Notes: generated by a model not told the origin, from the sequence alone. A stretch of DNA of 64,000 nucleotides from Eubacteriaceae bacterium (GCA_910574895.1 CAJTDQ010000001.1:62001-126000); one strand, 5' to 3'. Shown: positions 19,802-29,729, numbered from the stretch's first letter. Numbers and translations: made by a program.

Positions 19802-19862
19802 CAGATAATATGAGTAGAATATTATTAGATAATATTCTACAAAGAATCAACTGGGAGATAGA

Positions 19863-22028
19863 ATGGGAAAAGCAGTATTCATTGCGGAAAAACCAAGTGT
19901 TGCCGCAGAGTTTGCAAAAGCGTTAAAACTGAATACAACAAGAAGAGATGGATATATGGAGAGTGACAAGGCGATAGTTACATGGTGTGTAGGTCATTTG
20001 GTCACAATGAGTTATCCGGAAGTTTACGATGAAAGATATAAAAAGTGGAATTTGAGAGATTTACCATTTATACCGGAAGATTGGAAGTATGAAGTGATTC
20101 CGGACGTGAAAAAGCAGTTTCAAATTGTTAAGGATATTTTAAATAGAGATGATGTAGATACAATTTATGTTTGTACTGACTCGGGACGTGAAGGAGAGTA
20201 TATTTACAGACTGGTTGCTCAGGAAGCAGGCATTAAAAATAAGACTGAAAAGCGTGTATGGATAGATTCACAGACAGAAGATGAGATTCTTAGAGGTATC
20301 AGGGAAGCGAAAGATTTAAAAGAATATGATAATCTGTCAGATGCAGCATATCTGAGAGCTAAAGAAGATTATCTGATGGGAATTAATTTTTCAAGGCTTC
20401 TCACATTGAAATATGGAAATTCTATTCAGAACTTTTTAAAAGATGGCTGGAAGTCTATTAATGTAGGTCGTGTTATGACTTGTGTTCTTGGAATGATTTG
20501 TACCAGAGAACGAGAAATCAGAAATTTTGTTAAAACACCTTTTTATCGTGTGATGGCACAGACTAGTATTTCCGGACGCGTGATTGATACAGAATGGAAG
20601 GCTGTGAAAGGATCAAAGTTTTTTGAGTCATCATTATTGTATAAAGAAAATGGGTTTAAAGAAAAGACGACTGCGCAGGCTTTAATCGAAGTGTTAGAAA
20701 AACATGGACCGGTGCAGGTTGATGAAACAAACCAGCAGGAAATGGATGCATTTAAAGAGGTGCAGGCAAAACCTCCTTATCCATTAGAGATGACAATAAA
20801 GTCGATTGTTATGAAGGATGAGAAGAAACAGCCGCCATTATTATATAATCTGGCAGAATTACAAAATGACTGTTCTAAGATGTTTAAAATTAGTCCAGAT
20901 GAAACATTAAATGTGGTTCAGCAGTTGTATGAGGCGAAACTTTGTACTTATCCGAGAACAGATGCAAGAGTTCTTTCCACAGCTGTCTGTAAAGAAATAC
21001 ATAAGAATATTGGTGGTCTGCAAAACTATGGACCATGTGCCGGTTTTGCAAAAAACATATTGGCGAATCAATTATATAAAGGTTTAGAAAAAACAAAGTA
21101 TGTAGATGATAAAAAAATCACAGATCATTATGCGATAGTGCCTACAGGTCAGGGATTGGCAGGACTTGCAAAGCAAAAGCCAGTGAATCAGAAAGTATAT
21201 ATGGTTATTGTACGTCGTTTTTTGAGTATCTTTTATCCACCTGCAATATATAAAAAAGCAACATTGACAGGTATTATGCCTGCAACTTTTTCAGATGGAA
21301 TTACAACTACAGAACAGTTTTCTTCAAATTTTAAAATTCTTGTACAAAAAGGATATTTTGAGATTGCAGGTGTCCCAAAAGAGAAGAAAAAGAATAATAA
21401 GACAAATGAAACAAAAGATAATAAAGAAAAAGAGATTGAAAATACACAAAATCAGGATGATGAAAATATGGAACAAAGTCTTGATGAAGAATTTTTCAAT
21501 TTGTTGTATAATATGAAGAAAGGGGATAAAATACCGATAGTAGAATGCAATATTAAGGAAGGAGAGACAACTCCTCCGAAAAGATTTTCATCAGGTTCTT
21601 TAATACTTGCTATGGAAAATGCAGGTCAGTTAATAGAAGATGAAGACCTAAGAGCACAAATTAAGGGGTCAGGAATTGGGACTAGTGCAACAAGAGCCGA
21701 AATTATAAAGAAACTGACAAATATTAAATATATTGCATTAAATAAAAAGACACAGGTTATTACACCTACGCAGTTAGGTGAGATGATATTCGGAGTAGTG
21801 CATGGCTCCATAAAATCACTATTGAATCCGGAACTTACAGCAAGTTGGGAGCTGGGGCTTACACAGGTCGCAGAAGGACAGATAACAGCTGATGAGTATA
21901 TGGAGAAATTAAATGCTTTTATAAAAGGCAGGTTCAATAATGTAATAAATTTAAATAATGCAGGACAGATGACCAGCTACTATAATTATGTAGCACAGTT
22001 TTATAATAAGAAGGGAAAAAAGACATAA
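19863..22028 (+). CDS. topB: DNA topoisomerase III (type IA)
   Basis: 721-residue type IA topoisomerase that passes single strands through a transient nick and resolves replication and recombination intermediates. Toprim domain at the N-terminus ('KAVFIAEKPSVAAEFAKAL', then DSGREGEYIYRLVAQEAG). The catalytic tyrosine is Y363 in KLCTYPRTDARVLS. It has an insertion rich in Lys/Asn/Glu (about 500-540), a common linker in clostridial TopB. The C-terminus lacks obvious zinc-finger cysteines. The many in-cluster Firmicutes topB paralogues on mobile elements differ; here the setting is chromosomal housekeeping. Confidence 0.92.
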   Translation: MGKAVFIAEKPSVAAEFAKALKLNTTRRDGYMESDKAIVTWCVGHLVTMSYPEVYDERYKKWNLRDLPFIPEDWKYEVIPDVKKQFQIVKDILNRDDVDTIYVCTDSGREGEYIYRLVAQEAGIKNKTEKRVWIDSQTEDEILRGIREAKDLKEYDNLSDAAYLRAKEDYLMGINFSRLLTLKYGNSIQNFLKDGWKSINVGRVMTCVLGMICTREREIRNFVKTPFYRVMAQTSISGRVIDTEWKAVKGSKFFESSLLYKENGFKEKTTAQALIEVLEKHGPVQVDETNQQEMDAFKEVQAKPPYPLEMTIKSIVMKDEKKQPPLLYNLAELQNDCSKMFKISPDETLNVVQQLYEAKLCTYPRTDARVLSTAVCKEIHKNIGGLQNYGPCAGFAKNILANQLYKGLEKTKYVDDKKITDHYAIVPTGQGLAGLAKQKPVNQKVYMVIVRRFLSIFYPPAIYKKATLTGIMPATFSDGITTTEQFSSNFKILVQKGYFEIAGVPKEKKKNNKTNETKDNKEKEIENTQNQDDENMEQSLDEEFFNLLYNMKKGDKIPIVECNIKEGETTPPKRFSSGSLILAMENAGQLIEDEDLRAQIKGSGIGTSATRAEIIKKLTNIKYIALNKKTQVITPTQLGEMIFGVVHGSIKSLLNPELTASWELGLTQVAEGQITADEYMEKLNAFIKGRFNNVINLNNAGQMTSYYNYVAQFYNKKGKKT

Positions 22029-22069
22029 TTTTAATGTTTGCAAGAAAATTTATGACTTTAACCCCCTTA

Positions 22070-22145
22070 AACAAATGAGAAAGAAGCCCGATAGGTTGGA
22101 TTTCGAATTTGTTAGAATTGTGGGAGCACGAAGTGCGAAACAATT
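22070..22145 (+). repeat. Palindromic element relic before glmS
   Basis: Hairpin AACAAAT/ATTTGTT (22070-22113) encloses AAGAAGCCCGATAGGTTGGA, which resembles AAGAAATCCGATAGGATTGA after ilvC (4664-4683). A second hairpin AATTGT/ACAATT encloses GCACgaaGTGC. It occupies most of the topB-glmS gap. No glmS ribozyme core is visible. Confidence 0.5.
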
Positions 22146-22174
22146 TACATTATTATTTATAGGAGGAAAATATA

Positions 22175-23995
22175 ATGTGTGGAATTGTAGGATATGTAGG
22201 AGAAAGAGATTGTACAGATGTTCTTTTAAATTCTTTGTCAAAATTGGAATATAGAGGATATGACTCAGCAGGAATTGCAGTTTTTGAAAATGGACAGATT
22301 ACTGTTGAAAAGTCTAAGGGAGAATTACAGAATCTGAGAGATAAAATCAGTGAGAATCATAAGCCGGACGGACATTGTGGTATTGGACATACCAGATGGG
22401 CAACGCATGGTGAACCATCAGATATAAATTCTCATCCGCATGGAAGCAAGAGAGTGACTATAGTACATAATGGTATTATAGAAAATTATAAAGATATTAA
22501 GAAGTTTTTAATTGGAAAAGGGTATTCTTTTGAAAGTGAAACAGACACAGAGACAGTGGCAAAGTTATTAGATTTCTATTATGACGGAGATCCTATTGAT
22601 GCTATTATTAAAGCTTTAAAAGATATTAGAGGAGCATATGCCCTTGGTATTATGTTTAAAGAGTTTCCTAATAAAATATTTGCTGTCAGAAAGGACAGTC
22701 CATTAATTATTGGAGTGGGAGAAGAGGAAAATTTTATTGCGTCCGATGTTCCGGCAATTTTACAGTATACTAGAAAATATTATCTTCTAGAAGAAAATGA
22801 AATTGCTACAATAAAGGCAGACAGGGTAGAGTTCTGTGATATTCATAGAAGAGAGATTATTAAGGAAGTTAAAATCTCAGATCTTGATATGGATGCTGCT
22901 GAAAAGGGTGGATATGAGCATTTTATGTTAAAAGAAATTCATGAACAGCCAACAGCAGTCAGAACAACAATATCACCTAGAATTGTAGATGGTATGCCAA
23001 ATCTTTCAGAATGCGGCATTACAGAAGAAAGTCTGAAAAAGGTTAGAAAAATATTTATTGTAGCATGTGGAACTGCCATGCATGCAGGTATGGTAGGAAA
23101 ATATGTTATTGAAAAATTAGCAAGATGTGAGGTTACAGTAGATATTGCTTCTGAATTCCGATATAGAGATCCAATTGTAACACCGGATGATTTAGTGATT
23201 GTTATTTCACAATCCGGTGAGACTGCAGATACAAAGGCTGCTTTACATTTGGCACATGAAAAAGGTGCTAAGGTACTGGCCATTGTAAATGTAAAGGGTT
23301 CTTCTATCGCCAGAGAAGCAGACATGGTTATTTATACTCATGCAGGTCCGGAGATTTCTGTTGCATCAACGAAGGCGTTTTCTGTTCAGATGGCAGTAAT
23401 GTACTTATTTGCTTTTGAGATGGCATATGCGAAAGGATGCATCAGCAGAGAAGAATGCAGGAGATTGACAGCAGAGTTGGAGAATATTCCTGAAGTGATT
23501 GAAAAGACAATGGAATGTGCAGACAGATGTCAGTATGTTGCTAGCAAATTAATAACAACATCCAGTTTGCTATATATTGGACGAGGACTTGACTACACAC
23601 TTAGTATGGAAGGTTCATTGAAACTTAAAGAAATTTCTTATATTCATTCTGAAAGTTATGCGGCAGGGGAATTAAAACATGGAACAATCTCTCTTGTAAC
23701 TGATGAGATGCCTGTCATTAGTGTGGCAACGCAAGAAGAATTATTAGAAAAAATGGTAAGTAATATTGTGGAAGTAAAGTCAAGAGGAGCGTTTACTATT
23801 ACTGTATGTAAAAAAGGAACAGAGTTTAATGAGGGTGTTATGGACGAAATCATTGAGGTTCCCGTACTGGAAGATATTTTAATGCCAATGGTAACAGTAG
23901 TGCCACTTCAATTAGTAGCATATTATACAACAGTGCTTAAGGGATTGAATGTCGATAAACCAAGAAATCTGGCAAAATCCGTAACAGTTGAGTGA
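22175..23995 (+). CDS. glmS: Glutamine--fructose-6-phosphate aminotransferase (isomerizing)
   Basis: Makes glucosamine-6-phosphate from fructose-6-phosphate and glutamine, the entry to UDP-GlcNAc and cell-wall synthesis. 606 residues. The N-terminal class II glutaminase has nucleophile Cys2 ('MCGIVGYVGERDCTDVLLN', 'YRGYDSAGIA'). Two SIS sugar-isomerase domains follow (FIVACGTAMHAG about 289-300; YIGRGLDYTLSMEGSLKLKE about 465-484), with C-terminal 'NVDKPRNLAKSVTVE'. ATAGGAGG upstream. The next gene, a GlmU-like acyltransferase-fold protein, starts 29 bases later in a likely operon. Confidence 0.96.
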   Translation: MCGIVGYVGERDCTDVLLNSLSKLEYRGYDSAGIAVFENGQITVEKSKGELQNLRDKISENHKPDGHCGIGHTRWATHGEPSDINSHPHGSKRVTIVHNGIIENYKDIKKFLIGKGYSFESETDTETVAKLLDFYYDGDPIDAIIKALKDIRGAYALGIMFKEFPNKIFAVRKDSPLIIGVGEEENFIASDVPAILQYTRKYYLLEENEIATIKADRVEFCDIHRREIIKEVKISDLDMDAAEKGGYEHFMLKEIHEQPTAVRTTISPRIVDGMPNLSECGITEESLKKVRKIFIVACGTAMHAGMVGKYVIEKLARCEVTVDIASEFRYRDPIVTPDDLVIVISQSGETADTKAALHLAHEKGAKVLAIVNVKGSSIAREADMVIYTHAGPEISVASTKAFSVQMAVMYLFAFEMAYAKGCISREECRRLTAELENIPEVIEKTMECADRCQYVASKLITTSSLLYIGRGLDYTLSMEGSLKLKEISYIHSESYAAGELKHGTISLVTDEMPVISVATQEELLEKMVSNIVEVKSRGAFTITVCKKGTEFNEGVMDEIIEVPVLEDILMPMVTVVPLQLVAYYTTVLKGLNVDKPRNLAKSVTVE

Positions 23996-24024
23996 TAATC
24001 TTTTAAGAAAACGGAGGCAATGTT

Positions 24025-24684
24025 ATGTACACGATTAAAGATATGTATGATTTAAATGAGACAATTGCTGCAGAACTTTTTGAAGGAAAAACATATGCTT
24101 GGGAAGTTTTAGCGGATATTGGTGATTTTATTATAAAATTGGGAACAACGTTATCATTAGATGAATTTGAACATCCAGCAGAGGATGTTTGGATTCACAA
24201 ATCAGTAACAGTGGCTGAAACAGCTACATTGAAAGGACCTTTAATTATAGATGCTGATACGGAAGTAAGACCGGGAGCATTTGTAAGGGGAAAGGTAATT
24301 GTAGGAAAGAATTGTGTTGTGGGAAATTCTACAGAATTAAAAAACGTCGTATTATTTAATACAGTTCAAGTACCTCATTATAACTATGTTGGTGACAGCA
24401 TATTAGGTACACATTCCCACATGGGAGCAGGTTCCATTACATCCAATGTAAAATCTGACAAAACTTTAGTTGTGGTAAAGAATGGTAAGGAACAGATTGA
24501 AACAGGTCTCAAGAAATTTGGTGCCATGATTGGGGATTATGTAGAAGTAGGATGTAATTCTGTGTTAAATCCGGGAACAGTCATTGGAAGGAACAGTAAT
24601 ATTTATCCATTATCCAGTGTGAGAGGAGTTGTGCCGGAGAAAAGTATTTATAAAAGTAAAAATGAAATTATAGAAAAGAAATAA
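24025..24684 (+). CDS. Left-handed beta-helix (hexapeptide-repeat) protein, GlmU C-terminal-like
   Basis: 219 residues, mostly hexapeptide repeats (about 50-200), for example 'ATLKGPLIIDADTEVRPGAF', 'GKNCVVGNSTELKNVVL' and 'DSILGTHSHMGAGSITSNV'. This resembles the acetyltransferase domain of GlmU, which N-acetylates glucosamine-1-phosphate, but the nucleotidyltransferase half is absent. Its position directly after glmS, before a shared terminator, supports a role in amino-sugar or UDP-GlcNAc metabolism. A His in 'THSHMGAG' may be catalytic. Substrate is inference; other sugar-nucleotide acyltransferases are possible. Confidence 0.75.
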   Translation: MYTIKDMYDLNETIAAELFEGKTYAWEVLADIGDFIIKLGTTLSLDEFEHPAEDVWIHKSVTVAETATLKGPLIIDADTEVRPGAFVRGKVIVGKNCVVGNSTELKNVVLFNTVQVPHYNYVGDSILGTHSHMGAGSITSNVKSDKTLVVVKNGKEQIETGLKKFGAMIGDYVEVGCNSVLNPGTVIGRNSNIYPLSSVRGVVPEKSIYKSKNEIIEKK

Positions 24685-24690
24685 AAAATA

Positions 24691-24727
24691 AAACCAGTAA
24701 GTTAATGAATACTTACTGGTTTTTTGT
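24691..24727 (+). terminator. Terminator of the glmS operon
   Basis: AACCAGTAAGT (24692-24702) pairs with ACTTACTGGTT (24711-24721), followed by a T run. Confidence 0.92.
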
Positions 24728-24767
24728 TAAAAAATTGTAAAAAATGCATGTCATAAAATAGTTAAGA

Positions 24768-24796
24768 TTGACAATAGAAAGGGCTTCGTATATAAT
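24768..24796 (+). promoter_or_regulatory. Consensus promoter of pckA
   Basis: Perfect TTGACA (24768-24773), 17-base spacer, perfect TATAAT (24791-24796). The untranslated leader of about 75 bases carries a small hairpin CGTATC/GATACG (24818-24833). This is the strongest promoter in the window by sequence. Confidence 0.85.
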
Positions 24797-24875
24797 TCAC
24801 TGTGGAGTTGTTGGCTCGTATCTGAAAGATACGCATTCATCAATTTTACGATATTAAAGAAAAGAGGTAGAGGAA

Positions 24876-26483
24876 ATGGCAACAATCGATTTAAGCAAGT
24901 ATGGCATCACAGGTGTGAATGAAATAATTCATAATCCTTCCTATGAAAAGTTATTTGAAGATGAGACAAATCCAGAATTAGAAGGATACGAAAAAGGACA
25001 GGTAACTGAACTTGACACAGTGAATGTTATGACTGGTATTTATACAGGACGTTCACCAAAAGATAAATTTATCGTTGAAGATGAGAATTCTAAAGACACT
25101 GTTTGGTGGACTTCAGAAGAATATCCTAACGATAATCATCCGGCATCACAGGAAGCTTGGGATGCATGTAAGAAATTAGCAATAGAAGAGCTTTCTAATA
25201 AGAAGTTATATGTTGTAGATGCGTTCTGTGGAGCAAATAAGGATACACGTATGTCTGTAAGATTTATTATGGAAGTTGCTTGGCAGGCACATTTTGTAAA
25301 GAATATGTTTATCGTTCCTACAGATGAAGAACTTGCGAATTTTGAGCCGGACTTTATCGTATATAATGCTTCAAAGGCTAAGGTTGAAAACTATAAAGAA
25401 TTAGGTCTTAATTCAGAGACAGCAGTTTTATTCAATATTACAAGCCGCGAGCAGGTTATCTTAAATACATGGTATGGTGGAGAAATGAAGAAAGGTATGT
25501 TCTCAATGATGAACTATTACCTTCCATTAAAAGGAATTGCTTCTATGCACTGTTCAGCAAATACAGATATGAATGGTGAAAATACAGCAGTATTCTTTGG
25601 ACTTTCCGGAACAGGTAAGACAACACTTTCAACAGATCCTAAGAGATTACTTATCGGTGATGATGAGCACGGATGGGATGACAATGGTGTGTTTAACTTT
25701 GAAGGTGGATGTTATGCAAAGGTTATTAACCTTGACAAAGAATCTGAGCCAGATATCTATAATGCAATCAGACGTAATGCTTTATTAGAAAATGTTACTG
25801 TTGATGCAGATGGAAAGATTGATTTTGATGATAAGAGTGTAACAGAAAATACACGTGTATCTTATCCAATCAACCATATTGAAAATATTGTACGTCCGGT
25901 ATCTACAGCACCAGCTGCAAAAGATGTAATCTTCTTGTCAGCAGATGCATTTGGTGTATTACCACCAGTATCTATTTTGACACCGGAACAGACACAGTAC
26001 TATTTCTTATCAGGATTTACTGCAAAACTTGCAGGTACAGAGCGTGGAATTACAGAACCTACACCAACATTCTCAGCATGTTTCGGTCAGGCATTCTTAG
26101 AGCTTCATCCTACAAAGTATGCAGAAGAGCTTGTTAAGAAGATGGAACAGAATGGTGCAAAGGCTTACTTAGTTAATACAGGTTGGAATGGAACAGGAAA
26201 ACGTATTTCTATTAAGGATACTCGTGGAATTATCGATGCAATTTTAAGTGGTGATATCAATAATGCACCGACAAAACAGATTCCTATGTTTAATTTTGAA
26301 GTACCTACAGAACTTCCGGGTGTTGATCCGGCAATCCTTGATCCTCGTGACACATACGCAGATGCTTCTGAATGGGAAGCAAAGGCAAAAGACCTTGCAG
26401 AAAGATTTAATAAGAACTTTGTTAAATATACAGCAAATGAAGCAGGTAAAGCACTTGTTTCAGCTGGTCCAACATTAGACTAG
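24876..26483 (+). CDS. pckA: Phosphoenolpyruvate carboxykinase (ATP)
   Basis: Interconverts oxaloacetate + ATP and PEP + CO2 + ADP. In succinate- or propionate-forming anaerobes it often works in the carboxylating, ATP-gaining direction. 535 residues. Substrate site [16 protein letters not shown] (about 52-67); Walker [21 protein letters not shown] (about 242-261) followed by '[20 protein letters not shown]', the kinase-specific metal site. Late '[20 protein letters not shown]' is also typical. AGAGGTAGAGG before the ATG. A consensus promoter suggests high constitutive expression. It stands alone between two terminators. Confidence 0.96.
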   Translation: MATIDLSKYGITGVNEIIHNPSYEKLFEDETNPELEGYEKGQVTELDTVNVMTGIYTGRSPKDKFIVEDENSKDTVWWTSEEYPNDNHPASQEAWDACKKLAIEELSNKKLYVVDAFCGANKDTRMSVRFIMEVAWQAHFVKNMFIVPTDEELANFEPDFIVYNASKAKVENYKELGLNSETAVLFNITSREQVILNTWYGGEMKKGMFSMMNYYLPLKGIASMHCSANTDMNGENTAVFFGLSGTGKTTLSTDPKRLLIGDDEHGWDDNGVFNFEGGCYAKVINLDKESEPDIYNAIRRNALLENVTVDADGKIDFDDKSVTENTRVSYPINHIENIVRPVSTAPAAKDVIFLSADAFGVLPPVSILTPEQTQYYFLSGFTAKLAGTERGITEPTPTFSACFGQAFLELHPTKYAEELVKKMEQNGAKAYLVNTGWNGTGKRISIKDTRGIIDAILSGDINNAPTKQIPMFNFEVPTELPGVDPAILDPRDTYADASEWEAKAKDLAERFNKNFVKYTANEAGKALVSAGPTLD

Positions 26484-26507
26484 TTAAAAATAAATAAAGT
26501 ATAAGCG

Positions 26508-26552
26508 AAAACTCTCGATGGAAGTCTACTTTCAGAAGAGAGTTTTTCTTTT
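26508..26552 (+). terminator. Terminator of pckA
   Basis: AAAACTCTC pairs with GAGAGTTTT across a 20-base loop, followed by TTCTTTTT. Confidence 0.8.
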
Positions 26553-26573
26553 TATTATAAGAGAGAGTTTCTA

Positions 26574-26714
26574 GTAACAGTTCAGCCTTCAGCTCGAATC
26601 CACGTTGCTTTTTCCCGCTGATTTGGTTCATCATGTGATACAGAGCTATATAACAACCTTACCTGCAAGCAGTCAGTTGTTATATGGATTCTGTATCGTA
26701 TGGCTGAACTGTCG
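26574..26714 (-). repeat. Palindromic element, family A copy 3
   Basis: Starts GTAACAGTTCAGCC and ends GGCTGAACTGT. On the minus strand it matches the 15425 copy: conserved CAGTTCAGCCAT end, self-complementary AT arm with GTTGTTATAT/ATATAACAAC, apex CTG-CAAG-CAG, and the GATTCGAGCTG arm. It lies between the pckA terminator and the 6S RNA promoter. Confidence 0.82.
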
Positions 26715-26745
26715 CAAAATATAAAAAATTGGAAAACGAAAAATA

Positions 26746-26774
26746 TTGCAAAAAGATGTGTAGTAGATTATAAT
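26746..26774 (+). promoter_or_regulatory. Promoter of 6S RNA
   Basis: TTGCAA (26746-26751), 17-base spacer, TATAAT (26769-26774). The expected start (about 26780) coincides with the 5' end of the 6S closing stem. Confidence 0.75.
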
Positions 26775-26779
26775 AAAAG

Positions 26780-26952
26780 TGCCTGAAGTGTTGATGACCT
26801 GTCAATTTGAACCTACAGTTTGATGAAAGGGATTCCTATATCTCTAAAGGGATGTCAAGCCTCGATTCAGTGGAAGGCAGTAACTTTAGATGCGGTTGCC
26901 CACCTGGCGTATGCTAGGACTCAAAACGCAGGACGACACCTCGGGTGTACAT
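26780..26952 (+). ncRNA. ssrS: 6S RNA
   Basis: About 173 bases. The ends pair to form the closing stem (CCTGAAGTGTTG near 26782 with CGACACCTCGGG near 26934, one mismatch and G-U pairs), the typical 6S arrangement. Between them are Firmicutes 6S-like blocks such as ATTTGAACCTAC, GTCAAGCCT, GCCCACCTGG and AGGACTCAAAACGC. The middle can open as the large bubble that mimics a promoter and binds sigma-A RNA polymerase, storing polymerase in stationary phase. It has its own promoter and terminator. I judged this by eye; a covariance search would settle it. Confidence 0.85.
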
Positions 26953-26960
26953 AAGAAAAG

Positions 26961-26995
26961 AAACGCAGCATTTTAAAATGTTGCGTTATTTTTTT
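26961..26995 (+). terminator. Terminator of 6S RNA
   Basis: AACGCAGCATT pairs with AATGTTGCGTT around TTAA, followed by seven T. Confidence 0.92.
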
Positions 26996-27095
26996 GCAAA
27001 AGCCCTGTAAGCGATATTGAGGCTTGCGAAAAAAACATTTGTGTATTTCAAACATAAAGCGAACATACTATATAATTATAGGCAGGTGAGATTGT

Positions 27096-28457
27096 ATGAA
27101 AAAAATAATAATTGCATTATCTTGTATTGTTATCATTAGTGTTTCCATTTTAAATTATCAGTGTCAGGAAACTTTTATAAAAGTAAACAGTACAAGCAGC
27201 AAAGAAATTTCAACAGTGAATAAGGTAAAACAGGGAACTACAAAACAGGATGAAAAGCCTGGTCAACCATCTAAAAAGAAGTATGTAAATATTGTAATTA
27301 TGAATAATGGGTATCGTTCTATTTTTCATAATAATATAGAAATAAAATCTAAGAATTTAAATTTGTATTACGGTAAAAATTTTAGAAATAAGATAAATGG
27401 AAACAAAATAAAACTTGATGGAAACAGTAAATATTTTAAAGATAGTAAAGTATTGAAAGTAAGTACAAAGGACAGAATGTGTCTGGTGGGGCATAATGTG
27501 GAACATAATTCGCCTACATATGCAGATACATTTTATGTGCATAAAACCAGTAGTGGTCTGGTACTTGTAAATCATGTTGAACTAGAGGAGTATATCGCCA
27601 GGGTAATATCCAGTGAAATCGGAGAGGATGCTCCATTAGAAGCATTAAAAGCACAGGCAGTATGTGCTAGAACATATATTTTGAAATCGGAAGAAAAAGA
27701 TTATAAAAAATATAATGCGATAGCAAATGATAGTACGGATTTTCAGGTGTATAATAGAATTAGTCCGGGAAAGAAGTGCTATCAGGCAGCAAAGGATACA
27801 GCAGGAATCGTTATGATGCATAAAAACAAATTAATTAATGCATATTATTTTTCTACATCTTGTGGTTATACAACAAATTATAAGATATGGGGAAAGGAAA
27901 AAAAATCATATTTGAGGGGTGAAAATATAACGAAAGAAAAGGGAAAAGACATTAAAGAGCAGAAAGTTTTTGAAAAATTTATTAAGAGTTGTACAAAAGC
28001 ATATGAAAGCAGTTGTCCTTTTTATCGTTGGGAAACCAGTTTAACATCACAACAAATTGTAAATGGTATTTATCATCTTACAGGCAGTGATATTGGAACA
28101 ATTAAGAAAATTGAAGTGAATGGAAGAGGGGAAGGAGGAATTGCTTCACAAATAACTGCTTATGGAAGTAAAAAGCAAATTATTATAAAAAAACAAAGCG
28201 ATATTAGAAAGGCATTTTGTTCTATATATGCAAAAATAAAATTACAGAATGGGGAAGTAAGAACAGGAATGGAGATGCTTCCAAGTGCATTTATTCACAT
28301 ACAAAAAACAGGTGATAATTATAAAATATATGGCGGTGGTTTTGGGCATGGCAGTGGAATGAGTCAGAATGCTGCAATCGAAATGGCAAAAGAAAAAATG
28401 GCATATGATGAGATATTAAAAAAGTTCTACAATAATGTAGAACTTATAAAACATTAA
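27096..28457 (+). CDS. SpoIID/LytB-domain protein
   Basis: 453 residues. N-terminal membrane anchor or signal (about 4-22), a linker, then the SpoIID domain from about 155 to the end. In sporulating Firmicutes SpoIID is a lytic transglycosylase cutting peptidoglycan stripped of stem peptides during engulfment. The conserved block 'VELEEYIARVISSEIGEDAP' with 'LEALKAQAVCARTYILKS' holds the catalytic Glu; later marks are 'YYFSTSCGYTTNYKIWG' and 'GGGFGHGSGMSQNAAIEMAK'. No other sporulation gene is adjacent, so it may be a SpoIID paralogue acting in wall turnover. It overlaps the next gene's stop by four bases in convergent orientation. Confidence 0.88.
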   Translation: MKKIIIALSCIVIISVSILNYQCQETFIKVNSTSSKEISTVNKVKQGTTKQDEKPGQPSKKKYVNIVIMNNGYRSIFHNNIEIKSKNLNLYYGKNFRNKINGNKIKLDGNSKYFKDSKVLKVSTKDRMCLVGHNVEHNSPTYADTFYVHKTSSGLVLVNHVELEEYIARVISSEIGEDAPLEALKAQAVCARTYILKSEEKDYKKYNAIANDSTDFQVYNRISPGKKCYQAAKDTAGIVMMHKNKLINAYYFSTSCGYTTNYKIWGKEKKSYLRGENITKEKGKDIKEQKVFEKFIKSCTKAYESSCPFYRWETSLTSQQIVNGIYHLTGSDIGTIKKIEVNGRGEGGIASQITAYGSKKQIIIKKQSDIRKAFCSIYAKIKLQNGEVRTGMEMLPSAFIHIQKTGDNYKIYGGGFGHGSGMSQNAAIEMAKEKMAYDEILKKFYNNVELIKH

Positions 28458-29323
28458 AATGATTCTTCTATAATATTTCTAGTTTCAAAAAACTTTGCTT
28501 CTGTTTCAGGGTAAAGTTTTTTGTTTATTTCTGCACCTATGAATAAGATATATATACAAAAATAAATCCATAACATTAAAATTATAAAGGCTGTCAGGCT
28601 TCCATACATATAGGACATGTTTGAAAAATTATCTATATAAATAGAAAATACATAGGAAAAAACTAACCATCCAAGGGAACTGAACATTGCACCTGGAAGT
28701 GTTTTTCGTATTGTAGTCAGTTTAAAGTTGGCAATTTTATATATAATGATAAAAAATATTGACAATATCAGAAATGAAACTAAATAGCGTAAAATTAAAG
28801 TAAGCACACTAATTTCTTTTAAAAATGGTAATAGTGAAATTAAAAAATTAAAAATACTGTTACCAAATACTAAAAGTACCATTGTAATAATAATGGAAAA
28901 AACAAATAAAATAGTATACATCATAGAAATAAATCTTGAAATAAAATAATTTCTGTTTTGATGTATTTTACTGATTTCATATAATCCAAACATAACGGAT
29001 AATACACCTTTGGATGCAGACCAGATTGCTACAATAGCAGCAATAGATATTGCAGTTCCTGAAACATGAGTATAAAGTTCTTCAATAATCTGAATTAAGA
29101 GCGGTTTGATAGTATCAGGAGCATATGTATTCAGTAGATTGATAATCGACTGGGAAGTAATGCTTGTCATACCAATAATATTTAGAAACAGTAGAAAAAA
29201 TGGAAAAATTGACAATATAATAAAAAATGAAGCCTGGGCTGTGTATATGCCAACCCGGTCTTTTGCCATTCTAACACAGAAATCATATAATTTTAAAATA
29301 GGTTGTAAAAGCTTTTTTTTCAT
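28454..29323 (-). CDS. YihY/BrkB-family integral membrane protein
   Basis: 289 residues with about six membrane helices. Typical features: 'RVGIYTAQASFFIILSIFPF' near the N-terminus (about 23-42), a central 'VAIWSASKGVLSVMFGLYEI' (about 99-118), and a C-terminal 'YMYGSLTAFIILMLWIYFCI' with 'LFIGAEINKKLYP' (about 238-272). The old 'ribonuclease BN' label for the family is wrong; its function is unknown, with a transport or lipid role often suggested. TAGGAG lies before the start at 29323. Confidence 0.88.
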   Translation of the reverse strand: MKKKLLQPILKLYDFCVRMAKDRVGIYTAQASFFIILSIFPFFLLFLNIIGMTSITSQSIINLLNTYAPDTIKPLLIQIIEELYTHVSGTAISIAAIVAIWSASKGVLSVMFGLYEISKIHQNRNYFISRFISMMYTILFVFSIIITMVLLVFGNSIFNFLISLLPFLKEISVLTLILRYLVSFLILSIFFIIIYKIANFKLTTIRKTLPGAMFSSLGWLVFSYVFSIYIDNFSNMSYMYGSLTAFIILMLWIYFCIYILFIGAEINKKLYPETEAKFFETRNIIEESF

Positions 29324-29438
29324 AACAATACTCCTATATATTTATAGATTTTATTATACGGGGTTTATAAAATATTATATGTGTGGATTATAACATTTTT
29401 TCAAAAAACTAACAATCATTGGAAAATATAATGTTTTA

Positions 29439-29467
29439 TTGACAGCACCTTTGGGGTGTGCTAGAAT
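29439..29467 (+). promoter_or_regulatory. Promoter of the pheST T-box transcript
   Basis: TTGACA (29439-29444), 17-base spacer, TAGAAT (29462-29467), directly upstream of the T-box leader. Confidence 0.75.
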
Positions 29468-29479
29468 ACATTTATTGTA

Positions 29480-29729
29480 AAAGGCATTGATTGTGCACAG
29501 TAGAGCATTACTATTCTTTTAGAGAGAAGGATTCATCGGCTGAAAGGTCCTTTAAGTAACGGTAATTATCGAATTTCCCACAGGAGCTGCATTGGTGAAA
29601 CAATATTAGCCAGTGACGTAAGATGAGCGTTAAACATATTGAGAGTTCACAGATTCGTGAGAATCAGGGTGGTACCGCGGAATTAGATTTTTCGTCCCTG
29701 CATCGTTAGATGCAGGGATTTCTTTTTTG
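29480..29729 (+). promoter_or_regulatory. T-box riboswitch (tRNA-Phe) controlling pheST
   Basis: Canonical T-box sequence AGGGTGGTACCGCGG (29666-29680), which pairs with the uncharged tRNA acceptor end in the antiterminator. It is followed by terminator TCCCTGCAT/ATGCAGGGA plus T run (29694-29729). Stem I upstream includes GGTAATTATCGAATTTCCC; the likely specifier is TTC in GAAT-TTC-CCA, which reads phenylalanine and agrees with the downstream genes. Uncharged tRNA-Phe should allow read-through into pheST. Confidence 0.92.

Noticed and set aside
22029-22174. glmS ribozyme upstream of glmS
   Set aside because: The gap is short and filled by hairpins of the dispersed-element type; no ribozyme core sequence is visible.
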